This document shows, in pieces, positions 47,461 to 59,330 of a stretch of DNA of 64,000 nucleotides (its first letter is position 1; the number at the start of each line of letters is the position of its first letter). The notes beneath the pieces were generated by a model, which saw nothing but the letters and a program-made list of their open reading frames with translations, was not told the DNA's origin and did not search any database. Made by a program: the position numbers and the translations under genes. This DNA is from Echinostoma caproni (Eukaryota; Platyhelminthes; Trematoda; Plagiorchiida; Echinostomatidae), in assembly GCA_900618425.1 (NCBI GenBank), contig UZAN01040171.1:24628-88627 (forward strand). Direction: 5' to 3'.

Positions 47461-49230
47461 AACAAACAACACAAAAGAATATCAATAGGTGTACGGCGAA
47501 ACACAAAAAGAATTTTGTTATCCCAGTTATCTTCCATTTCGCAATGTTTAACTGTTTCACCCCTTTCGCTCCAATCCACCTGTCCCCTTTTATTTTTTCT
47601 GTTATTATTGTTGTTGCGTTGGTATTATGCTTTTCTACAAGCCTGTGGTAAATATATATATATACATATATACTCTGAGGGCTGCATAAGGATCCGAAAA
47701 GCTAACCCAACCATAAATTGTGAAATAGGAAGAAATGAAAAAGGACAAGTTCAATTCTGTGCTGAACAACGTTTTGGGGGTTCCGTATGTATGCCTTGGA
47801 ATTCAGTATAATTTTGCTCTTGTACTCTGGTACATCACACAATCGTTTACACGTTAACATGTACGCGTTTCGCTTTAAATGGCACGGTGCCTACCAAACT
47901 TGGGTTAGTGTTCAAATCACTTTGGTTCATAGAGCTAAGCACGTCGCTTTAGATGAGCGGAATTATCATCCATTGATTGAAAATTATGAATTTATTCATG
48001 CTGTGGGAAGTTCGACTCCATCCAGCGGGAAGATGTTTTTTCATTCGGTGACCCCAAGCAGTTTCTGTTAAAAACTTCTATAGAATTGATATCCTTGAAA
48101 GGAACCAAGAAAACATGTGTGACGGTTAACTGAACTGATTATCAATAAAATCTGGGTCTTATTTCTCGGATCTAATCAATTAATCGCTGAGTTTTATCGG
48201 CAGCTGTGGAAAATTCAAAATCAGTAATCATAAACTGAATAACTAATAGTTGCTTTACGAAGTTTCTTTTTTACCGCCAACTCAAAGTTCCCAGTAATGT
48301 GAAACCTTACGTTAAACTTCACTCAATGGGACAATTAATTGCTTGATTAAACGTTAAATCGCCTTGCTCCATAGCCAGTCTACCATAAAGAAACACCTCA
48401 TAACCGTATACAGCGTTGATGTCACGACCAGTTTGAGGCACACCGAATCGCAAAGACAGGCGTAGTATCCGCGTGCGGGACTGAGGTCATCAACAAAGCC
48501 GAGACCGTTTATTATTATGAAGTTGTCTACACTTGGTGACGTGTCAACCGATCGATTGACTGAGCGATCGATTCATCGGACGAGGAGACTGTGTGAACGA
48601 CCAAGCAAGTAAGCAAGCAAGCGAGCCAGCGAGTGTGTGTTTGTGCCTGTGTGTGTGAGGACAGTGATTTACTTGTGTTGCCTCCTGTGAGTGATTCTGC
48701 CAAACCAAACCGATGCATACAAACCAACTTTAATAACCGGTTACGAAGTCATCAGAACTGGCAGAAACAAACCTATACCTACTCTCTGCAACCGTGGGCC
48801 ACACGTGATCGTTTTTGATGCAGTCGCATATATTAATGGATGGATAAAGATAATTTACAAGTGATCGAGACAACCGGACCACTAAGGTTTTGTGAAAAAT
48901 CGAAAGTATATCCCTCAAAAAACACCGGATTTTGTGATCGTTTATTTTTTGACTGCAAAACCATTTCCTATTCAGCGTCTCTAAACAAAAGAACTCCATT
49001 TGGCCTATAAGGATCAATAAGAGGTCTAGGTCACTATCGCATAAGTTCGAAACTTAACATTTCGGCATAACCTACCTATTTCATCATATCCCATGGAATT
49101 TTGTAAACCGACCGGTTTCTTAAAAACCGATTGTGCACTTGTTGATAAGAGAAATAAAAAATATTCCAGTGCCTTATTAAGCAATATAAATGGAAATGTA
49201 TAAATGTCATATTTGAAACGTCTTCCTCGT
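47461..49230. other. No recognised gene; low-complexity tracts
   Basis: A TA microsatellite lies at 47649-47670. An (AAGC)n and GTGTGT-rich tract spans about 48602-48660. A 94-codon plus frame (47787-48071) is protein-like in composition but has neither clear splice sites nor a recognised motif, so it is not annotated as a gene. Confidence 0.35.
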
Positions 49231-49390
49231 ACAATACTACGCCTAACCTGAAGGGACCTTAGCTGGTTCCCTTCTGTATGTCCCGGGGTTTAGGTCGCTC
49301 AGGTTAGCATCAATGAACAGCAAGTGTTCGTGACTGTAGGGTTCGTTTTGTCTGCTGTTTATCACCGAAAAGGTGTGTAATAAAAAAGTG
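49231..49390 (+). repeat. SINE family A, 5'-truncated copy
   Basis: ACAATACTACGCCTAACCTG matches AATACCACGCCTAACCTATC of the copy at 15213-15485. The match continues through TCGTGACT and TCTGCTGTTTATCACC to AAGGTGTGTAATAAAAAAG. The tRNA-like head is missing. Confidence 0.75.
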
Positions 49391-50586
49391 AATTCTATGA
49401 GAGTATTCCAGATAGTCATCTGAAGTTAATTGTGCATATTTCATCCACGATTGAACAATTACACAGTAGATTCAATTGATCGCAAAAACATATACGACGA
49501 ACACGCATCCACTATTGTTGTACTTTACAATCTTGATAGGTCATTTACTGCAACAGAAATTTGAATAATGGACACCTAGGCATAACATTTTATAGATCAT
49601 TGCTGTGAATTTTGAACACCGCCTTGTTCATGTGGTTCAGATGCGTGTTTATGATCGTGTATTTGTTACTTACGCAAGGAAACAACGGTTCACTAGTACG
49701 ATTGCTACCAAGTCGACAATTATTCATTTAGGGAAACGGTGTATATTTAATCAAGTAACCAGTACAAGGCCTTCCCCCCTTCAAAACGCATATCGATCAT
49801 CTTTTTGTATTGAATAAAAAATCAACAATTATATAAAGATGTATTTGTTTTATCGCCCACGTGAATTCAAAACAACGGTTTTATGTGCACTGTTTTTCAC
49901 TTCCTATTTTTGATCTCGCGTGAAGAATCGCATCAATGCCTGATCAACTTGACCAGCAATTCAGAGATTCGTCTTTAGAACAGGACTTGTAACTTCCAAC
50001 CCAAATATTCGTTATTTGATTTTCGCTAGAGACACTACAACTGCTAAAGCTTTCATACAAGCAGGGGTCTCTTGTTTGGTGCCGGTTTTCGCCCTTTCCA
50101 ATGAGGAATTCTGTCTCAGACCAAGATTCTTTTTGGACCAAGCTTTGTTCTCAGGCTGCAAGCTCTTATTGTGTTATTGGCATAGATATTAAACAAACTT
50201 TAAAATTTATTTGAAGGCTTCGCACACGATTTTTGTTAAATTTCGTCAGCATAAGCTAGTATGCAGTTCGCAGAAGGTTTCTTTAATTTACAACGCACTT
50301 ATATCCAGATGACGGTGTAAATTTCAGTTAAATGTAAAATGGACACTTAAACAATGACTAAAATTTTTCACTCTTTGGATGTCATGGAAGTTGTAGCATA
50401 TCGATTATCCAAGTACAGATATTGAGATGCTTGCTTGATAGCAATGATTTTCGAACCATTTATGTAAGCTCTTAAACTTGCATAAGTTGAAAGGCAGTCC
50501 GACTAGAATCATAACCATAAGGCGTTTTTGATCAACAAATCGGGTTATTCGATTCCATTGTTTCTTCACCTATTCCTTTCACTCAG
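49391..50586. other. No recognisable gene
   Basis: AT-rich DNA. A 70-codon plus frame (49605-49817) has no recognisable motif. Confidence 0.4.
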
Positions 50587-50723
50587 CAGCATCATATTTT
50601 ATACCGAGGAAATATCAACAGCTCAGCTTCATTGCCTATTTTTAACATATAGCCCCACTTGTGATATTGATTTGTATGACCAACATGATAGACTTATTTT
50701 GATTGAGGCGATAAAATTATCAG
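50587..50723 (+). CDS. Candidate internal exon, unknown protein
   Basis: A textbook acceptor (ttgtttcttcacctattcctttcactcag, ending at 50586, with an alternative cag three bases on) precedes an open frame that ends at a donor, TCAG followed by gtcaag, at 50724. The incoming phase is 2 and the outgoing phase is 1. The peptide reads FYTEEISTAQLHCLFLTYSP, then DIDLYDQHDRLILIEAIKLS. The last part recalls one ankyrin-type repeat (D-x-D-x-x-D-x-x-x-R-x-x-L-I-x-A), but a single partial match is not enough to name it. Codon use is AT-rich in third positions, as in fluke genes. Confidence 0.32.
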
Positions 50724-51289
50724 GTCAAGTGGCTTGAAGATCCCATCGTGTTTGTTTTCATTCTCACTAGTTTCAAAATAGCTAACTTGTGTATTGTGAT
50801 TTAATCCCTTTATAGTTTATCTACGAGATAGAGCTTTTCTAGAGATTTCTACAAATCAAAGGAAATCATTCATAGTAGATACAACATTTGTCAGACTTGA
50901 CTAAAGCACAAGGGTTTATTTTGCATAGTCAGCTTTTCATTTCAGGTGTCGAAGGACACACAAGTCAGGTCATGTTTGCTCTGTACCATGCTGGTGCAGT
51001 TGTTGTTGCGTTTTGCCGAAGTCCCTTGTATGGTACTCACTGACGACATAAAACCGAACGTCATGCGGGTCTAATAAACATACCAAATAGCCAATCCACC
51101 ACAGGGCTGGTGATCAGGCGGTCACTAATGTCAACGAAATCTGAAATTGATCGGCGCACGTACTGTCGCTAACCTCAAACGTAAGCTTTAAAAGGAAATT
51201 TACAATCGATAATAACCATTTCAGCAGATAATGCAATTATAACATACAAATACACTCAAATATGATCAAAATATTTGTGATAACCGAAA
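50724..51289. other. No recognisable gene
   Basis: AT-rich spacer before the interrupted family D repeat. Confidence 0.4.
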
Positions 51290-52040
51290 AGGATCACTGG
51301 ACAGCTGTTTCGTCGTGTTTGAAGTTTCAACCCGAAAGTTCGCGGTTTGAAACTNNNNNNNNNNNNNNNNNNNNNNNNNNNNNNNNNNNNNNNNNNNNNN
51401 NNNNNNNNNNNNNNNNNNNNNNNNNNNNNNNNNNNNNNNNNNNNNNNNNNNNNNNNNNNNNNNNNNNNNNNNNNNNNNNNNNNNNNNNNNNNNNNNNNNN
51501 NNNNNNNNNNNNNNNNNNNNNNNNNNNNNNNNNNNNNNNNNNNNNNNNNNNNNNNNNNNNNNNNNNNNNNNNNNNNNNNNNNNNNNNNNNNNNNNNNNNN
51601 NNNNNNNNNNNNNNNNNNNNNNNNNNNNNNNNNNNNNNNNNNNNNNNNNNNNNNNNNNNNNNNNNNNNNNNNNNNNNNNNNNNNNNNNNNNNNNNNNNNN
51701 NNNNNNNNNNNNNNNNNNNNNNNNNNNNNNNNNNNNNNNNNNNNNNNNNNNNNNNNNNNNNNNNNNNNNNNNNNNNNNNNNNNNNNNNNNNNNNNNNNNN
51801 NNNNNNNNNNNNNNNNNNNNNNNNNNNNNNNNNNNNNNNNNNNNNNNNNNNNNNNNNNNNNNNNNNNNNNNNNNNNNNNNNNNNNNNNNNNNNNNNNNNN
51901 NNNNNNNNNNNNNNNNNNNNNNNNNNNNNNNNNNNNNNNNNNNNNNNNNNNNNNNNNNNNNNNNNNNACACCGAAGACCATCAAGAGTGCCTGGTGCCTC
52001 TGAACAATCGAATGGGCTTGATACTCTAAATATACATATA
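51290..52040 (-). repeat. SINE family D copy, middle unsequenced
   Basis: The left edge on the plus strand reads CACTGGACAGCTGTTTCGTCG, the reverse complement of the 3' half of the hammerhead (GAAACAGCTGTCC). The right edge reads TGCCTCTGAACAATCGAATGGG...GATACTCTAAATATAC, the flank also found at 42085-42122 and 62135-62215. Between them lie 613 unknown bases. Both edges belong to one repeat family, so the gap probably falls inside a tandem or compound family D array. Confidence 0.65.
51355..51967. other. Assembly gap of 613 N
   Basis: A run of unknown bases. The apparent open frames of 214-270 codons that span it are artefacts. Confidence 1.
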
Positions 52041-52349
52041 CATATTCATATAAGCCTCTTCCAATCATCGTTTACGAAACACAAAATAATTATTGTTTTG
52101 TTTAATAATCCAGTGTGAATCGTCTATATTTAGAGATTTGCAAACAAACTTGGAACAAAAGGTTAATATGATGATGGAAACTCAAACATGAGAGATACGG
52201 AGTTTGAGCTCCAAATTGATCGTTGTTTTATGCTTTTCTGTTTTTTCGGGTTTATTTTTGCATACTCTTGCTGAATACACAAAGATTCAATTTTCGGGAA
52301 TAAGGAAGCGGTCAATAAAATGGTTCCTATACAACACACAATGAGTTCC

Positions 52350-52440
52350 GGCGCTGGTGGTGGTGGTGGGATTCGGACAGGTACCCGGGGTGATAATTTG
52401 GTGCCGTTACCACCGGGAGACTACTCACATCACTGTCTAA
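52350..52440 (-). repeat. SINE family C, head region
   Basis: Minus strand: CCCGGTGGTAACGGCACC, AAATTATCACCCCGGG and B-box-like TGTCCGAATCCCACCACC. The body is missing. It interrupts or abuts the downstream end of the minus-strand LINE remnant at 52500-53110. Confidence 0.65.
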
Positions 52441-52499
52441 CACGAACTCGGGCGTCTATTTGGAGAAGCTCCTCCGAATGAACTAATGAAGTTGATGTC

Positions 52500-53110
52500 A
52501 GGCTCTGTTATTTTTGGGTTAGATATTTACGTGATACTCTGTAAGCTTTAGAGCTAACTCATTCACATGAATAGCAGAAACGCGGTTAGTTAGACCGCGG
52601 CGTAAGACTGAAATTCCGTTTGAGTAAGCCAAGAAAAATAGCTGTGGAATAGAAGAGTAAGATAGGAAAACACACTGAAACATTAAAGTAGACTGACTGG
52701 GATGCGCGAAACTGCATGAGCTTTCAAATTTGAAATGATAGGCATCGCAGTTTACCAATGCAGTTGTGGATGTCGGCTAACCAACGAAAATTGCTGTTTG
52801 TGGTGACACCAAGGTATCTGAAAGAGTTCACCCTAGATAAAGGATTGTTATCAAACACTGTGTGGTCTGTCGGATATGGAGAGTGAGCAAAACTATGTAA
52901 ACACTTGACACATTTACTGGGATTCAGAGTTAGCCCCGATGAGGAGGAGAATGACTGAATTTGATCAAGATTTTCGGTGACGGAGTTCAGATTGGGATAA
53001 GAAGAAGAAATGGGTTGGTACAGCACGATGTTATCTGCACACTTCAAAACAAGCGAACAATCGCCTGAGCTGGATAGATGATCAAAGAAAATCACGTAAA
53101 CAATTGATTT
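52500..53110 (-). mobile_element. CR1/Jockey-like LINE fragment
   Basis: Minus strand, one frame open for 123 codons. It begins inside the reverse-transcriptase palm: LVLKCADNIVLYQPISSS near 53040, where the active-site box is CADN instead of YADD, so the second catalytic Asp is lost. It continues through SGLTLNPSKCVKC near 52910 and RVNSFRYLGVTTNSNF near 52810 (thumb), then a LILYCSP-like block decayed by frameshift (HSYFSWLTQTEFQ near 52630). Both ends are missing. The motifs match the minus-strand copies at 12.5-14.2 kb and 59.3-61.4 kb. Confidence 0.8.
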
Positions 53111-54973
53111 TATAGATTTTTGACTTTATAGAAAAGTTTAAGTGAATAAATATCGATTCAAACATTGAAATATTCAACACGCTATTTTAGGTTGTCGTGA
53201 TCCCTGCGTGATCGCGACTATCATGCCTTACCCTGCTCTCATCAGTGTGAAATAAAACCATGGTGAACAATCGTGTCCCAGAAATATGAAGGATTAGCAC
53301 GAGTAAGTTATTGGCTTTAGTTGGAAATAATAAGTGAATCGTGCAAATCTATAATATGCAAACCAGAGTGATTCCGCAATTTATAACGATCTACTACTTG
53401 AATAAATTCACTGTATGTCTTTCAGAAGTGGTTAGGTATTAAAATAGCTTACTAAGTAGAAAACAATTGAATTGAGGTTTGTCTTTTTGAAGAAAATGAT
53501 AGTTCTTATTACTGGTTTGGTTAATTGAATTTGGGTAAAATACTCCCTCCACCCCTGTTGTGTCAGTATGCATCATGGTTCATTAGATCTAAATTTTCAC
53601 TCCGTGTAAGTTTCTAAACTCCAAAGTCGTTTTTCGATTCTCCCAGTATACATTCTATTAAAATATCTGATGTGAATAAGCATATAAAATTCTTGAAGAT
53701 AGAGTCCACCAGGACGAGAATCCTTCTTGAAATGCTATAACGATGTGACAGCTCACTAGGTCGGCAAACTACTCATATCAGATATCCGGAGCAGCAGATG
53801 ATGTTCTGCCTGGAAAATTGTGCCCATAGATCAATGGAATACAATATCATAGAGTAAACTGAGACACTATCAGCTGTCTTATTACCAGAGGGGGAATGGA
53901 AAAATTATTGTTTTTTATGGCTTTTATGGCCACCTTGGTCATTTGGATTAGGTGAATCAATGTGATTGATCAAACTGTGAGTAGAGACCTTTTAGGCATT
54001 TAAGTTGATCGAGGGAAAAGCAATCTACTCAATGACACAAGCTAATGGCCCTTGACCCTCTGTCTTTCTCTATGTTCAACGCAGCTGTCCAAGGCGGTCA
54101 CGTGGGATCGCGTAATTGGGAATGTTTTGTACAATTAACATTGAGTTGAAAGGTGCTCATGACCAGATCTTTCATGCCTAGTGGAGGAAGGTTTACAAAT
54201 GGCTTTCGGGACGGAACAAGCAGCCACCACTGGTCAAGATATTCTTACTCAAGCATCAGGAAAGCAAAAAAGATAAAACTATTAGTCGTTTGTGAGCACG
54301 GCTCGATCGTTCTGATGAGCGGAGAGCTAATTTCCCAATCACACGCACGCCCAACATTCGCGCATTATCCCAGTGCACTATGTGCAACTATTCTTACCAT
54401 CCACCTACACATACACAGTTGATTTATCTTCCGCGTATACACCGCATTCGTGGAACGCATTTGGTTAGATAATTTTAGTGGTAATCGATTTTACACCAGT
54501 CACACGTTTCATTTTCTTATTCCGAATTATACGACCGATCCTGGACGATATAGCTAAATGGATGAACTAAAGCAAGTGTTGTAACGGGATGAAAAACAAT
54601 CAAACCTTGGCTTTCTAAAGTTCGCTGATTTTTGGCCTGATTTGAATGAGAATCCGCAAATTGTAATCGTTAGTTACTTGCAAATATAAATTCTACAATA
54701 ACATTACCAAACTCACTGTTTCTCGGGGATGGGGGGTTTTTCTCTCACACCTACCGGTGCAACAAACTATGCAGGAAATTGTGCATCAGATTGCTGGTGA
54801 AATCGTATTAAATGATAGAAATTGAATATGCGGGTTTGATCACATTGTGTATGTGTGTGTTTCAATTAAAACAGTTCTGTTACAGTTTACTGGTGAACAT
54901 CACAAATGAAACTTCATGTTATTTATTTCGTTTCTTTTGCTCGAATTTTTAACAATGTGCAACCGATTTTCAG
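53111..54973. other. No recognisable gene
   Basis: AT-rich spacer. An 89-codon plus frame (54153-54422) has no recognised content. Confidence 0.35.
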
Positions 54974-55088
54974 GAAAGAGCGGAAAGCTAATCAAAGGGC
55001 TGCTAAACACCACATGGAGCATGTGACAAAACACCATAATAATAAATTTAACAACTGTAATGGAAACTCATATTGTATTTTTTCCTAG
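54974..55088 (+). CDS. Candidate terminal exon ending in a CAAX-like box
   Basis: A good acceptor (acaatgtgcaaccgattttcag, ending at 54973) is followed by 38 codons and a stop (tag at 55086). The peptide is basic and hydrophilic (RKANQRAAKHHMEHVTKHH) and ends NSYCIFS. A C-terminal C-I-F-S fits the C-a-a-X prenylation pattern with serine in the last position, typical of farnesylated proteins such as Ras-like GTPases; a basic and polar tail before it is also usual. Upstream exons with a G domain were not found. The incoming phase is 2. The box could be coincidence in so short a frame. Confidence 0.3.
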
Positions 55089-55864
55089 TACCCACCGAAC
55101 ACAAACGATTACATGATAATTGAGTCTTTATACATAGAACAGGTCTAAAAACAGGTGTTTCAAAATTGAAAAAAAAAATTCATTATCATTAGGGAAGTGG
55201 ATTAGTCGTGCTCAGAAGAGACCTATTATTGATCCATTATCGATTGGAATATGTTTTCACCACCTGTGATGCAAATGATCGTTTACTAGGACGAACAAAA
55301 ATCCGAAACCCGGGAATCAAAACAAGTTTACGGATATGCAACGAAAGTCGTCAACGTATAGTGACGGTATTTTGCATGTGACGGAACCAATGGTGATTAT
55401 CATTCATAAAATACAGCTTATTGCGAATATCCTTTCGGAGTTTATCTATACGGATCAGATGGAAAAAAGAACTTAATAACGTAAGGAGACATTCGAAGCA
55501 TTTAGGGGGGCTAATAGTTACCTAGGACAAATGAAGGTCTCCAGTTTACGAAGTATGGTACCAGGAATAGAATCAAATGTAAATAGCTAATCCAGAGATA
55601 AACAGACTACAGATTTCGCAGACTCATCCAAGGACTTTGTAAACATATTTACAAATGACGAAACTATCGTGCACCTGTTTGGTTTGTAGACAAACTGACA
55701 AGGATTAAACGGAACATCAACTGAAGATTAAATGTGTGTAAGGACAACACGGTCTGCGGGTTTTCGAATAGTAGCAGGTAAAGTGATGGGACCCAAGTGT
55801 TTGGAATGAACTAGAGGATTTATGAACAATTGTTACCGGTCCTCAATGATCTGGTGCGTAACAG

Positions 55865-56125
55865 GTGTTTAAGGAAGTGTTTGAAAATGATGCTACTATT
55901 TCACCAGGAGAATGGACTGCGTATCTCAAAAAGGAAGATGAAAGACCGTTGGGATCAACATTGGATTGGTTTTTCTATATGCCAAATTTGGAAAGTTTCC
56001 TATTTCCAAACTTGAAAAGTACTATCCAGAAAAAATTGAGGCATGGCATGGTTTGTTTGGCGTTAAAACTATCCAACTCCACTGCAAGATCCTGGGGGTT
56101 TGTTTTGGTCCCAAAAGTAATCTGA
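55865..56125 (+). CDS. Unidentified coding-like segment with a possible frameshift
   Basis: One frame (55865-56125) reads GEWTAYLKKEDERPLGSTLD after an acceptor-like ctactatttcaccag, ending at 55906, and stays open to tga. From about 55966 a second plus frame is open to 56247 and also looks protein-like (KLEKYYPEKIEAWHGLFGVK). The minus strand is open over 55975-56232 as well. Three overlapping open frames make the true one uncertain; a decayed coding sequence with one frameshift is possible. No family is recognised. Confidence 0.22.
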   Translation: MFKEVFENDATISPGEWTAYLKKEDERPLGSTLDWFFYMPNLESFLFPNLKSTIQKKLRHGMVCLALKLSNSTARSWGFVLVPKVI

Positions 56126-56235
56126 ACTCCCCTTTCAAATTTGGCTTCTACTGTTGTTACATTGCAGCTGTTCATTGCATGAATGTGGATCTGATAATAG
56201 TCAGAGAACATAATCCCCAGTATCCGCATCACTTT

Positions 56236-56425
56236 GGAAGGTGGTGACCCGGTGGTTACGTCACCAAATCACCACCCCCGGGGAAGTGTGTTCGAATCCC
56301 CCCACCACCGCCTGACTTGCCCCATTGTCTGTTGAATGGCAGCTCTTTGATCTGCCGCCTCCTCTTCCTGGGATTTGTATCTTTGTAAATGCAATAAGAG
56401 GAAGTAAACTGAAAAGAAAAGAAAA
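56236..56425 (+). repeat. SINE family C, full copy
   Basis: Head AGGTGGTGACCCGGTGGTTAC, CACCAAATCACCACCCCC, B-box-like GTGTTCGAATCCCCCCACC, body TGAATGGCAGCTCTTTGATC, CTTCCTGGGATTTGTATC, and a GAAAAGAAAAGAAAAG tail (about 56408-56430). Confidence 0.8.
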
Positions 56426-56764
56426 GAAGAACAAATATTATTGTCAATGGTTTTTTTGACAGTTTCGTGCACATGCTGTACTAATGGGCCTTGTAAAATA
56501 CACTGCCAATATCACATGCGGAATGCATTTCATTCATAAGTGTGATATTTGGCTTTGGGCAGAATTGAAATAACTGGTATCAAATAGCATCATGACGAAC
56601 AATAAACTGAAGGATATTACTGTCGATAAAAAAGAAGAAATAGAAAACGTCGTTCGAACACGGAAGAAAAACTAAAGGCAACTTCTTGTTGCAAGAGTTT
56701 GAGTACAACGTAGACCATTTCGTCTTGGTCATTTTGAAGGTGAACAAACTTTTCAGTGCAGCCT

Positions 56765-57244
56765 TTAGATATTGTATTGTATTGCATTTTATTCAAGCTT
56801 TAGCAAGTTATATACAAGCTTCCAGCCAAAAGAAATAGACCACCGTTAAAATTCTGATAAAAACAGGTAAAAAGTGCGATGTGAAACGTGAAAAAATAGG
56901 AATTAATTACTAAATGCATTAGAAAGCTCAGAACGAACACTTTTCTTGTCAATCAGTATCCGGGCAAGATAGGGTACCAAATAGTTTCTGAATGCGGATA
57001 TGCGAGACGGGATACGTGTGTACTTATAACAGGTGGAGGGGTGGGATTTGCATGCACACAAGTCAATGTGTAGAGGATGGATGCAATCAGATTGTCAGCA
57101 AACTTCAAGCATGCATCAATATGGGCATTACATATATTGCCAATCAGAACAGATAACAGAACTTGCGAGACATGGCTGATCATTGAGAGGCTACGACTCA
57201 GTAACTTAAAATCAGCCTTCAGAAAATCAGGGAAGATTACAGGT
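56765..57244 (-). mobile_element. 3' part of a split CR1/Jockey-like LINE
   Basis: On the minus strand from 57244 the frame opens with PVIFPDFLKADFKLLSRSL, the block that follows LPIxLYCS in the thumb of these LINE enzymes. It continues through AHIDACLKFADNLIASIL near 57120 and the C-terminal block SRISAFRNYLVPYLARIL near 56990, and ends in a stop near 56905. About 140 bases of 3' untranslated DNA follow. The remaining 5' part lies on the other side of the plus-strand CR1-like element (from about 59330). Confidence 0.75.
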
Positions 57245-59330
57245 TACCTTAGCAGGTTACCTTAACAAATTCTCCGAGATGGAACTTCGTTGGAAAACTA
57301 ATCGATTTGATATTGTTGCCGTTACTGAAACCTGGCTGACCACCAACATTCTCGACTCGGAATTACTTCTATCTGGAATGTCACTGCTCAGACGTGATCG
57401 TCCTATACGAGGCGGTGGAGTGCTGCTTCATCATGGAAAAATTTATAGTGTGAACGGACTGATATTCCCGACGCAGCCCCCGAATCGTTATGGTGTTTAG
57501 TAAGACTCTCCAAAAATGACTGATGTCTGATCGGTGTTGTGTAGCGACCTCCCGCATCTTCAGACTCAGCCAACGAGATTTTGTTCCAAACCATGAGGAA
57601 TGTGTTAACACTAAAGTTCACCCATGCCCTCATAATGGGTGACTTTAACTGCCCCAATCTCATAAGATCGAGGACTTCCCGTCGGCCATTCGAGAAACAA
57701 TTATCTCAGTTGATTGGATTGCACCCACTGTACAACCACGTAACAGAACCCACCAGATTTGGAGCAGGTCACGAACCATCAACACTGGATTTAGTGCTGA
57801 CTAACGAGGAGCTGATGGTGAAATCTGTCAGTGTCACGTCTCCACTAGGACGTAAAGATCATGCGTATTGATGTTTGATTATATAGGCTACGCATCTACC
57901 CAAGAAAACCAAAAGAGCAGTACTCGTGCCATCAAAGACTACACAAATCTGAAAAACCTGACAATACTAAAGCAATGTGTCCTCCCAGAAGATGATCACG
58001 ATCTTTTGGTGGCCTGGAAGAGCTTCACTGATTATCTTACCGAAATTGTAACGGCTGCAACAAGTATAAGACCTTGTGCTAAATCTAAAACTCGTCATTC
58101 ATTCATTCGCAGCCGAACAAAGAAATGGATAGAGCAATAGAACTTTTCCTGGTGGGAGTACAGAAGATGTCCATCTATGGAAACTTGGAATAATTATTCC
58201 CTGCTGCGAAATCAGTGTACCAAGTTGGTACGAGAGGACAAATTAATGTACCAAGAAACCCTGGCTCAAAATTTCATTTCTGATCCAAAATTGCCTTATA
58301 AACATATCAATTCTACAAGGAAGGTGAAATGCGGACTACCAGCATTGAGATCGTGCGGACATGTCTCAACCATCACTCTAGAAGCAGCAAAGTTCCTCAA
58401 AGTACAGTTCGCTCAGGTGTTTACTGCAACGACACACGAAGCGTTACATAGTCCAAGCAAACTAACCTGTATACCGTATCCGTCACTGGATAACAGTGAG
58501 AAAGTTAGAACAAAACTATTAACTTTGCGTAAGAATTCATCCCCAGGAGTGAACAACATGCATCCCCGGAATCTGACGTCGCTAGCCAATAACATTTCCA
58601 AACCTCTGGCTGTTCTTTACCAAAGGATGTTCATCGAGGCAGTAATTTCGCAATCATGGAAGGAAGGGGTGATTTCTCCCATTTACAAAGGGGGATTCCG
58701 CAGTGATCCAGCCAACTACCGTGCTGTTACACTTCTTCCGATATTGTCGAAAGTCATGGAGGCTATTGTAACAGAACTGTTGATGGAATATCTGGAGAGG
58801 CATAGCCTTTTGTCTCCAACCCAGCACGGATTTCGGCACAAGCGTTCGTGCACCACGAACCAACTTCTTGCACGGGATGAGTGGACAAAATCCGTCGATG
58901 CAGGCCAGCCATCGGATATAGTTTATTTGAACTTCTCCAAGGCATTTGATCACGTAAACCACCAAATTCTACTGCAAAAACTACGTAGTAAGAGGTTTGG
59001 TTCTGGACTTGATTAAGGAGTTTCTCCGACAAAGAACCATGTCAGTTTGTGTTGGCGATTCATTATCAGAGCCTATCATCGCTACCCGGGGGGTTCCTCA
59101 AGGATCCATTACTGGGGCCTCGTCTCTTTCTTGCATTTATAAACGACCTGCAACATGTCATTGGGCCTAATACACTGCTATTTGCAGATGACGCTAAGAT
59201 CTGGAGAACTGTAACACATCCTGAGGATTATATAGCACTCCAACAAACGATCGACGCAGCTCACCGATGGTCAATCATGGCTGACTCTGCTCATCGGCTT
59301 TTCATGAATCTGGACACTGTCGGAGAAAGA
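57244..59330 (+). mobile_element. CR1-like LINE, truncated at its 3' side
   Basis: Plus-strand CR1/SR1-type element. Endonuclease: FDIVAVTETWL near 57307, LIMGDFNCPN near 57632, TRFGAGHEPSTLDLVLTNEE near 57758, and the SDH-equivalent LGRKDHAY near 57847. Reverse transcriptase: SPIYKGG near 58677, NYRAVTLLPILSKVMEAIV near 58712, QHGFRHKRSC near 58821, NFSKAFDHVNH near 58930 (motif A) and GVPQGS near 59090. After frameshifts it continues to FADDAKIW at 59181-59204 (active site). It stops short, about 40 codons after the active site, so thumb and 3' UTR are missing. Stops at 57500, 57871 and 58140 and frameshifts near 59016 and 59100 show it is dead, but it is the least decayed reverse transcriptase here. 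Confidence 0.85.
58177..59016 (+). pseudogene. Longest intact reverse-transcriptase frame of the CR1-like LINE
   Basis: This is 279 uninterrupted codons inside the CR1-like element, covering the linker after the endonuclease and the finger and palm domains up to motif A (FSKAFDHVNH), where a frameshift ends it. The active-site FADD lies in another frame further on. The encoded enzyme would copy LINE RNA into DNA at a nicked chromosomal target. As a stand-alone frame it lacks endonuclease, second catalytic motif and thumb, so it is annotated as a pseudogene part. Confidence 0.8.

Noticed and set aside
47446..47811. 121-codon plus frame
   Set aside because: It begins at the 3' end of RTE-D in another frame and crosses a TA microsatellite.
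51256..52068. Open frames of 214-270 codons
   Set aside because: They consist almost wholly of N from the assembly gap.
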